Below, piece by piece: positions 1 to 4,524 of a stretch of DNA of 7,112 bases. The DNA comes from Porphyrobacter sp. (GTDB lineage Bacteria; Pseudomonadota; Alphaproteobacteria; Sphingomonadales; Sphingomonadaceae). The notes below the pieces were generated by a model, which worked only from the letters and a program-made list of their open reading frames with translations, ran no database searches and had not been told where the DNA came from. The DNA lies in the NCBI GenBank assembly GCA_021732945.1, contig JAKFWB010000506.1, positions 1 to 7,112 of the forward strand, in the 5' to 3' direction. The translations under genes were made by a program, and so were the position numbers. Positions within the stretch are counted from its first letter, which is position 1. The number at the start of each line of letters is the position of its first letter.

Positions 1-161
1 GTCTTGAATTCTAGACCGATGGTGGATCGAGCTGGACCTATGTTCCGGCGGCCGATGGACAGGGCTGCGATGCCAACGTCACCAACTTCCGCGTGCGGCC
101 CACCGGCGCATTTGCCGCCGCGCGCAGCTTTACGCTGCGGGTGCGATACATCATCGAGTAG
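1..161 (+). CDS. C-terminal fragment of a probable secreted/surface repeat protein (partial)
   Basis: The frame ending at the TAG at 159-161 gives about 48 residues containing TDGGSSWTYVPAADGQGCD and ending in FTLRVRYIIE. From memory this resembles the last domain of long extracellular DUF11-like proteins of alphaproteobacteria, which carry motifs like STDGGxTWTY. The same frame has a TAG at 12-14, so it does not reach the window edge intact. Frame 1 reads V-L-N-S over the first 12 bases; joining that S to TDGG by skipping two bases (13-14) would restore the family-like STDGG. A frameshift, or a sequence error near a contig end, is therefore likely. No signal peptide or function can be judged from so short a tail. 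I am fairly sure it is coding, less sure of the family. Confidence 0.5.
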
Positions 162-258
162 TCCTCTACGGGTTTTTCCCTAAGTGCGGCCCAAGCGAAT
201 CCTACCCCCGCTAGCTTAGCGAGAAATCTCACAAGAGCGGGACTAGAGCACATTCACC

Positions 259-1527
259 ATGCTGAAGCGCATCACAGTTTCAGACCTCGAAATCGGTATG
301 TTCGTGCACAAGATGGAAGGGAGCTGGTTTTCCCATCCGTTCTGGAAAGCGAAATTCCTGATTGATGACAGCGACAAGCTGGCCACACTGCGGTCCAGCA
401 GCCTTGATGGTGTCGTGATCGACACCACAAAGGGGAAGGATGTGGGCGAGGCCGGACCGCGCGATGTAGCGCCGCGTTCAGCGCAAGCGGATCGCAGCGC
501 CCCGCCGCCGCAATCCCGCATCCACAAGATGACAGCGCGGGCTTCCAGCAAGACCGATCCTGCGCCCACGCATGTCGAAGTGCACGCGGCGCAAGCGCTC
601 GCCATGCGCGCGCAGAAAACCGTCCACAACACCTTCATCGCCGCCCGGCTGGGCAAGGCGATCAATGTGAAGGCGGTGCAGCCGGTCGTCACTGACATCA
701 TGGATTCGGTGCGGCGCAATCCGCAGGCGTTCGGCGGGTTAATGCGCTGCAAGCTGAAGAACGAGGCGGTGTATCAGCACGCGCTGTCTGTCAGCGCGCT
801 GATGGTGGCGCTGGGGCGTCACATGAAGCTTTCGACCACCGAAGTGCACCAGGCCGGGCTGGCCGGGCTGCTGCTGGATATCGGCACCAATTACTTGCCG
901 CATAACCCCGATATTGCCGATGGCGATATTCGCATGGCTGATCCCAAGACCTGGCAGCAGCACGTGCTGTTGGGACACCGCGCGCTGCTGAACGATGGCG
1001 AACTGCCGGATGCGGTGCTGGCGGCCTGCCTTGAACATCACGAACGCATGGATGGCACCGGCTTTCCCAAGGGGCTGAAGCGCGGAGAGATCAGCACCAT
1101 CGGCTGCATGGCGGCGGTGTGCGACAGCTTCGATTTCCTGCTCACCCGTTCGTACACCACCGAAGCGCTCGATCCGGCGGTGGCGGTGCAGCGCCTGAAG
1201 CATATGGAGGGCGCATTTGACGAGGACATCCTGCGCGCCTTCATCGAATCGGTCGGGCTCTATCCGATCGGTGCCTTTGTCGAACTGGCGAGTAGCAAAG
1301 TGGCGATGGTGATTGATGAAGATCCGGCTGATGCCACCCGCCCGGTGGTGCAGGCGTTCTATTCGCGCGAGACGGGTGAGAGGATCGTGCCGCATCGCAT
1401 CGTTTTGACGCGGGCAGATAGCCATGATGCGATTGTCGGGATTGCCGAGCTTTCAGACTGCGGCCTGCCCGATGAAGCGCAGTTGCGCGAACTGATTTTC
1501 CTGACGGCCTACAAACTCGCGAGCTGA
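259..1527 (+). CDS. DUF3391 + HD-GYP domain protein, degenerate HD motif (c-di-GMP signalling)
   Basis: A 422-residue cytoplasmic protein. Residues 1-60 match the DUF3391 N-terminal domain (ITVSDLEIGMFVHKMEGSW, then HPFW and VVIDTTKG). A variable, proline- and alanine-rich linker covers about 61-105. An HD-GYP domain covers about 125-330. HD-GYP proteins normally hydrolyse cyclic di-GMP at a two- or three-metal site. Visible landmarks are H174, H235/H240, the HHE at 260-262, GTGFP at 266-270 in the GYP position, and D289 followed by R297-S-Y. The key HD pair, usually HDIGK, reads L206-D207-I-G-T, so one metal ligand and the following lysine are lost, and the GYP tyrosine is F269. The protein may be a weak or inactive phosphodiesterase acting as a c-di-GMP binder or partner protein. 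About 90 residues follow the domain (roughly 330-422), with no recognised motif. The start is fixed by the DUF3391 N-terminus; the ribosome-binding site is weak. Its 3' end converges on the BLUF gene. Confidence 0.9.
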   Translation: MLKRITVSDLEIGMFVHKMEGSWFSHPFWKAKFLIDDSDKLATLRSSSLDGVVIDTTKGKDVGEAGPRDVAPRSAQADRSAPPPQSRIHKMTARASSKTDPAPTHVEVHAAQALAMRAQKTVHNTFIAARLGKAINVKAVQPVVTDIMDSVRRNPQAFGGLMRCKLKNEAVYQHALSVSALMVALGRHMKLSTTEVHQAGLAGLLLDIGTNYLPHNPDIADGDIRMADPKTWQQHVLLGHRALLNDGELPDAVLAACLEHHERMDGTGFPKGLKRGEISTIGCMAAVCDSFDFLLTRSYTTEALDPAVAVQRLKHMEGAFDEDILRAFIESVGLYPIGAFVELASSKVAMVIDEDPADATRPVVQAFYSRETGERIVPHRIVLTRADSHDAIVGIAELSDCGLPDEAQLRELIFLTAYKLAS

Positions 1528-1534
1528 ACGGTTC

Positions 1535-1548
1535 GGTGCATTTGCACC
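1535..1548 (+). terminator. small hairpin after the HD-GYP gene, weak terminator candidate
   Basis: GGTGC and GCACC pair around an ATTT loop, 7 bases after the HD-GYP stop codon. No T-run follows directly; the nearest is TTTTT at about 1570-1575. The position suits a terminator, but the stem is short, so this is a weak candidate. Confidence 0.25.
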
Positions 1549-1580
1549 TGGGGAGAGGCGCGGGTATCGTTTTTGTTGCC

Positions 1581-1790
1581 ATGCCCACGCCGACCCTTCC
1601 CAAAGCGCTCGCCTTCGATGTGTTCGGCACCGTGGTCGATTGGCGCACCAGCATTGCGCGCGAATTCGCCACCGTTCTTGCCGAAATCGGGGACGGCGAA
1701 TGCGATGTGGCGGGCTTTGCCGATGCATGGCGCAGGTCATAATCGGGACGGGATGTTGTCCCGCTCGATGTGCTGCATCGTGAGCTGATG
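1581..1790 (+). pseudogene. remnant of a type II haloacid dehalogenase (HAD superfamily), broken
   Basis: From the ATG at 1581 the frame reads MPTPTLPKALAFDVFGTVVD followed by W and about 30 family-like residues ending in FADAWRR. FDVFGTVVDW is the HAD motif I of (S)-2-haloacid dehalogenases and D13 would be the nucleophile. These enzymes hydrolyse 2-haloacids to 2-hydroxyacids and are normally about 220-240 residues. Here a TAA at 1740-1742 ends the protein after 53 residues. In the same frame just beyond the stop lies SGRDVVPLDVLHREL, matching the family segment after motif I, but roughly 8 residues expected between AWR and SGR are missing. Family similarity then stops near 1790 and the remaining ~150 residues, with motifs II-IV, are absent. 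There is no good ribosome-binding site. I read this as a decayed gene with an internal deletion, a stop and a lost 3' part. A translated 53-residue peptide is possible but would not be an active dehalogenase. Confidence 0.75.
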
Positions 1791-1815
1791 CCGCCAATCC
1801 GCAGCAATGGTAGGT

Positions 1816-1836
1816 CTGATCGACATCGCCGATCAG
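1816..1836. terminator. 7-bp inverted repeat between convergent genes
   Basis: CTGATCG (1816-1822) and CGATCAG (1830-1836) form a perfect 7-bp stem with a 7-base loop. It lies about 30 bases beyond the stop of the - strand BLUF gene and after the dehalogenase remnant, where a bidirectional terminator would be expected. No T-tract follows on either strand, so the role is uncertain. Confidence 0.3.
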
Positions 1837-1867
1837 CTGAGGTGGTGATCCGCCGGAGCGTTCGCGG

Positions 1868-2917
1868 TCAGCGCTGACGGTTGCGCTGGACAAGCTCCGC
1901 CAGCTTGATGCTGGTGCCTGCTACATCGCTGCGGGCATAATCTGCCCCCACGGTCCGCGCCGTTGCTGTGGCTTCGGCGAACAGGCGCCCGCCAACGGAA
2001 ATCACGGTCGGATGTTCTGCTGCCACAAGCCGACTGTGTTCCACCGCGCTGCGCAGTTGTGTCAGCGCGTGAGGCCGCGGAACAGCATCGGACAGGCCGA
2101 TATCCAGCGCGTCAGGGTGCTGGGCATTGATCTGATTGGTCAGCGCTTCCTCGCTGGCAGGGAAGGCCATATCGACTTGCCATCCGGATGCGAGGAACTG
2201 ATCGGCGAGCAGCGTTGTCCCCAGCATATGCGGCTCACCCGGGGCCGTAGCGAGCAGCACCCGGTAACGGCTGTTGCGGATGGTCTGTGGAGACGGGCTG
2301 TATCGCACCGCATGCCCGGCCAATTGCAGCATGCTGAGCCCGATGGTGAGATCAATCTCGCTGCATTCATCATCCAGCCAGGCATCGCCCAGCGCGCGCC
2401 CGGCGGGTTCGATCAGCAGTGATACGATCGCATCGGCCGTCCAGCCATCATCGGCAAATGCTGCCATCAGCCGGTTGAGGCCAAGGTCATCCGCATTCAA
2501 CGACAGTTCCACAAGATGGGCGACATGTTCAGCCACCGCCGGGGGCAAGGCCACAGCGGCGCGCAGGTTGAGCGGCCCATCATTGATCCGGCCATCGAGC
2601 AGCAGATCCCAATCGGAAAACAGCCGCGCGGTGACGATGTGTTCGCTCAGCACTTCGATGTGGTTGTGGCGGCTGTCCTGCCGGATCGACGACCACAGCG
2701 TTTCCAGCGCGGCGGGCGATCCTTCAAGTGTTTGGAGAAAATGGCCATCCTCGAATAACAGCATCCCGGTGACCCCAAGACTGCGGTTGCGCGCGCGGGC
2801 CTTGGCCACCAGCAGATCGAGATCACCTGCCGCCGGCGAAGCCGTGGCAGAGCTCTTGTATGTCAGGCAGGCAATCCAATCGGCAGCGACGCCATTATCC
2901 GCAAGTCCACCGGTCAT
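1868..2917 (-). CDS. BLUF blue-light sensor fused to a B12-binding-like (SCHIC/AppA-type) domain
   Basis: A 349-residue soluble photoreceptor. Residues about 12-105 form a BLUF domain, which binds FAD and senses blue light: Y20 in IACLTYKSS, N44 in ARARN, Q62 in GHFLQTLEG and W103 in FSDW correspond to AppA Y21, N45, Q63 and W104. The position of AppA M106 is L105 here. Residues about 130-205 are helical and resemble the cap of B12-binding modules (GRALGDAWLDDE, LTIGLSMLQLAGH). Residues about 215-340 form a Rossmann-like B12-binding domain with PGEPHMLG at 226-233, where H230 is the likely axial ligand of cobalamin or heme. This architecture is that of AppA, an antirepressor of PpsR/CrtJ in photosynthetic alphaproteobacteria; PpaA/AerR share only the C-terminal part. 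That role is an inference here. The start at 2917 is preferred because an AGGGGATGGA ribosome-binding stretch lies just upstream; an in-frame ATG at 2956 would add 13 residues outside the domain. It is transcribed toward the HD-GYP gene. Confidence 0.88.
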   Translation of the reverse strand: MTGGLADNGVAADWIACLTYKSSATASPAAGDLDLLVAKARARNRSLGVTGMLLFEDGHFLQTLEGSPAALETLWSSIRQDSRHNHIEVLSEHIVTARLFSDWDLLLDGRINDGPLNLRAAVALPPAVAEHVAHLVELSLNADDLGLNRLMAAFADDGWTADAIVSLLIEPAGRALGDAWLDDECSEIDLTIGLSMLQLAGHAVRYSPSPQTIRNSRYRVLLATAPGEPHMLGTTLLADQFLASGWQVDMAFPASEEALTNQINAQHPDALDIGLSDAVPRPHALTQLRSAVEHSRLVAAEHPTVISVGGRLFAEATATARTVGADYARSDVAGTSIKLAELVQRNRQR

Positions 2918-2923
2918 GACAAT

Positions 2924-2933
2924 TCCATCCCCT
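2924..2933 (-). promoter_or_regulatory. ribosome-binding site deciding the BLUF gene start
   Basis: On the - strand, AGGGGATGGA lies 6-10 bases before the ATG at 2917. This purine-rich stretch falls inside the coding sequence if the upstream ATG at 2956 is used, which favours the shorter protein. Confidence 0.55.
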
Positions 2934-3290
2934 AACGGGATGAGGAAGCACGGCAATCAAGGCGCGGGAGAGCATCGCCAAGCAGTCCGGCAGACGATCC
3001 CCATCCGCCAACATTTCCCATCCATCACGGTGCTGGCCGATGCGATGCGGGCTGGCATTTTTTGCCTGGCCGGTCGCGTTTCACAGGAGCCTGCTATCCA
3101 TCAGGAACGCCGCAACATCCGCTTCGCCGCGCCAATGGTCAAGGGCGAAAGTCACCATGATGACGCTTTGTCGCGTATTGCGTATTCAACCCAGTGGGCG
3201 AGGGCGGAGAGTGCTTGAATGACGGGCGGTATTCGGTGAGGCCAACGCGCCGATCAGATCATTGGCGGGATTGTGAGCCGACCTGAACGA

Positions 3291-3305
3291 ACCTCAGTTT
3301 GAGGT
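3291..3305 (-). terminator. short hairpin downstream of tRNA-Gln
   Basis: ACCTCA and TGAGGT pair around a 3-base loop, 13 bases past the tRNA CCA end on the - strand. Only a broken T-rich stretch (TTCGTT) follows. It may serve as tRNA terminator or 3' processing structure; the evidence is positional. Confidence 0.35.
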
Positions 3306-3318
3306 CTTCAGGAGGCGT

Positions 3319-3393
3319 TGGCTGGGGCGGAAGGATTCGAACCTTCGCATGCCGGTACCAAAAACCGGTGCCTTACCGCTTGGCTACGCCCCA
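3319..3393 (-). tRNA. tRNA-Gln (anticodon UUG), CCA encoded
   Basis: The - strand folds as a complete tRNA of 72 bases plus CCA. The acceptor stem TGGGGCG pairs with CGCCCCA. The D-arm is GCC-AAGCGGTAA-GGC. The anticodon stem CCGGT/ACCGG encloses the loop TTTTGGT, giving anticodon TTG. The variable loop has 5 bases, and the T-arm is GAAGG-TTCGAAT-CCTTC. The discriminator is G73, followed by a genomic CCA at 3319-3321. A U1-A72 end pair and G73 are features recognised by glutaminyl-tRNA synthetase and agree with the anticodon. It reads CAA codons, and CAG by wobble. It stands alone, with its own likely promoter upstream in the terminator region of the glutathione transferase gene. Confidence 0.96.
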
Positions 3394-3406
3394 GCAAGAG
3401 CGGCGC

Positions 3407-3434
3407 TCTATAACGGCTTCGATCAGGATGTGAA
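3407..3434 (-). promoter_or_regulatory. candidate sigma-70-type promoter of tRNA-Gln
   Basis: On the - strand TTCACA (3429-3434, one mismatch to TTGACA) is followed after 16 bases by TATAGA (3407-3412, four of six matches to TATAAT). The -10 box ends 13 bases before the mature tRNA 5' end, so the leader would be about 6-8 bases. The -35 box lies inside the terminator-like hairpin that follows the glutathione transferase gene. Confidence 0.5.
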
Positions 3435-3469
3435 GGGGGCGAAAGTGTGGAATTTTCGCCCCCTTCACA
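3429..3469 (-). terminator. 16-bp perfect hairpin, probable terminator of the yghU-like gene
   Basis: Positions 3429-3444 pair without mismatch with 3454-3469 (core GGGGGCGAAA against TTTCGCCCCC), leaving a 9-base loop. It begins 3 bases after the TAA of the - strand glutathione transferase gene. There is no T-run after the stem on the - strand, so it is not a textbook intrinsic terminator, but the stability and placement fit a transcription stop or an mRNA 3' end protector. It separates that gene from the tRNA. Confidence 0.7.
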
Positions 3470-3472
3470 CAT

Positions 3473-4345
3473 TTACACCGGAGGGCTGGTCACCAGCCGC
3501 TTGCCGTCGAAATCCGCTGCTGAGTGGCGTTCCTTCAGCTGCGTGTCCTCATCGCCCCATACCTTGTTGACGATCCGCCCGCGCTTGACTGCCGGGCGCG
3601 CGGCGATCTCTTCGACCCAGCGGCCGACATTCTTGTAGTCATCGATGCTGAGGAAGGTCTTGGCGTCGTTGTAGATATTGCCCTCGGTAAATGGCGCGAG
3701 CCAGGGGAAATTGGCGATGTCGGCGAGGGTGTATTGGTCGCCTGCGAGGAACCGGCTCTCGCCCAGCCGCTTGTCCGCGACGTCAAAGATCCGCTTGGTT
3801 TCCATGGCATAACGGTTGATCGGATATTCATATTTCTCCGGCGCATAGGCGTAGAAATGGCCGAACCCGCCGCCGATGAAGGGGCCGCTGGCGACTTGCC
3901 AGAACACCCAGCTCAGCACCTCGGCGCGGGCCTGCGGGTCAGTGGGGAGGAAGGCACTGAATTTCTCGGCCAAGTGAACAAGGATCGCGCCGCTCTCAAA
4001 CACCCGGAACGGCTTGGGGCCGCTGCGATCCAGCAAAGCCGGGATCTTGGAATTCGGGTTGATGCCGACAAATCCGCTGCCGAATTGTTCGCCCTGGCCG
4101 ATGTTGATCGTCCACGCGTCATATTCGGCGCCGGTGTGGCCGGCTTCGAGCAGTTCTTCGAGCATGATCGTCGCCTTCACCCCATTGGGCGTGGCGAGCG
4201 AATAGAGCTGGAAGGGATGTGTCCCGACCGGGAGTTCCTTCTCCTCGCGGGCGCCTGCGGTCGGGCGGTTGATATTGGCAAAGCGGCCACCGGATTCGGT
4301 ATCGGTGCTCCAGACGGCGGGCGGGGTGTAGGTTGCGTCGGCCAT
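3473..4345 (-). CDS. yghU: YghU-type nu-class glutathione S-transferase / disulfide-bond reductase
   Basis: A 290-residue protein that aligns from memory along nearly its whole length with E. coli YghU (288 residues). YghU has little classical transferase activity; it reduces disulfides with glutathione and can bind two glutathione molecules per subunit. Conserved stretches are the N-terminus MADATYTPPAVW, FANINRP (22-28), LYSLATPNG with the glutathione-contacting T-P-N at 52-54, NPNSKIPAL with the cis-proline P102, and RVFESG (E117-S118). In the helical C-terminal domain they are FIGGGFGHFYAYAPEKYEY, and RPAVKRGRIVN near the end. No signal peptide or membrane segment is seen, so it is cytoplasmic. 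The start at 4345 matches the YghU N-terminus and has AGGAG 8 bases upstream; an in-frame ATG at 4438 would add 31 residues not found in the family. It is divergent from nadE and followed by a strong hairpin. Confidence 0.93.
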   Translation of the reverse strand: MADATYTPPAVWSTDTESGGRFANINRPTAGAREEKELPVGTHPFQLYSLATPNGVKATIMLEELLEAGHTGAEYDAWTINIGQGEQFGSGFVGINPNSKIPALLDRSGPKPFRVFESGAILVHLAEKFSAFLPTDPQARAEVLSWVFWQVASGPFIGGGFGHFYAYAPEKYEYPINRYAMETKRIFDVADKRLGESRFLAGDQYTLADIANFPWLAPFTEGNIYNDAKTFLSIDDYKNVGRWVEEIAARPAVKRGRIVNKVWGDEDTQLKERHSAADFDGKRLVTSPPV

Positions 4346-4353
4346 GTGTGCGG

Positions 4354-4358
4354 CTCCT
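4354..4358 (-). promoter_or_regulatory. ribosome-binding site fixing the yghU-like start
   Basis: AGGAG on the - strand lies 8 bases before the ATG at 4345. It supports this start over the upstream in-frame ATG at 4438. Confidence 0.6.
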
Positions 4359-4432
4359 GTTGTCAGTGCTGCGACACTTGGGGCCTTGGCCAGCGCGGCG
4401 CAAGAACCCGGCGCACGCGAATGACTTGGGAC

Positions 4433-4454
4433 GCGCAAAGCAGGACTTTTGCGC
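4433..4454. repeat. 7-bp inverted repeat in the yghU-nadE divergent region
   Basis: GCGCAAA (4433-4439) and TTTGCGC (4448-4454) are separated by 8 bases. The site lies between two divergent genes, about 90 bases upstream of each start, where an operator could sit. I see no clear -35/-10 boxes for either gene, so the role is only suggested by position. Confidence 0.35.
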
Positions 4455-4524
4455 CGGCTCGCTAGGAACCGCAGGGATTCCCCGCTAGAGGCTTTGCCAT
4501 AGCCATCCGGAGCGTGCTGCGATC

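Larger units (their letters stand above)
2918..3318. other. about 400 bp with no convincing gene
   Basis: The stretch separates the BLUF gene from the tRNA. It must hold the BLUF promoter, but I see no good -35/-10 pair; TTGATT with GTTAGG on the - strand near 2935-2965 is weak. Short open frames occur but none resembles a known protein. One is a 25-codon - strand frame at 3081-3158 beginning MVTFALDHWRGEAD. It has no ribosome-binding site and is probably chance or the remnant of a lost gene. A + strand frame at 3040-3222 has no recognisable features either. Confidence 0.5.

Noticed and set aside
161..185. GGG-TTTTT-CCC after the first gene as a terminator
   Set aside because: Only three pairs in the stem and the T-run is in the loop rather than after it.
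209..230. Adjacent small palindromes (CGCTA-GCT-TAGCG and GAGA-AA-TCTC) upstream of the HD-GYP gene
   Set aside because: Stems of 4-5 bp are expected by chance and no promoter elements are placed around them.
739..1425. 228-codon - strand open frame opposite the HD-GYP gene
   Set aside because: Histidine/arginine/glutamine-rich shadow translation with no family resemblance.
2274..3218. 314-codon + strand open frame overlapping the BLUF gene and the gap beyond it
   Set aside because: Its composition (serine- and arginine-rich, no motif) is that of an antisense shadow, and the opposite strand encodes a recognised photoreceptor.
3241..3322. 8-bp inverted copies of GCCAACGC, one including the tRNA CCA end, considered as an attachment site or element end
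   Set aside because: Too short, inverted rather than direct, and there is no integrase or transposase in the window.
3524..4465. 313-codon + strand open frame opposite the glutathione transferase gene
   Set aside because: The - strand product aligns with YghU along its length; the + strand frame has no recognisable domain.
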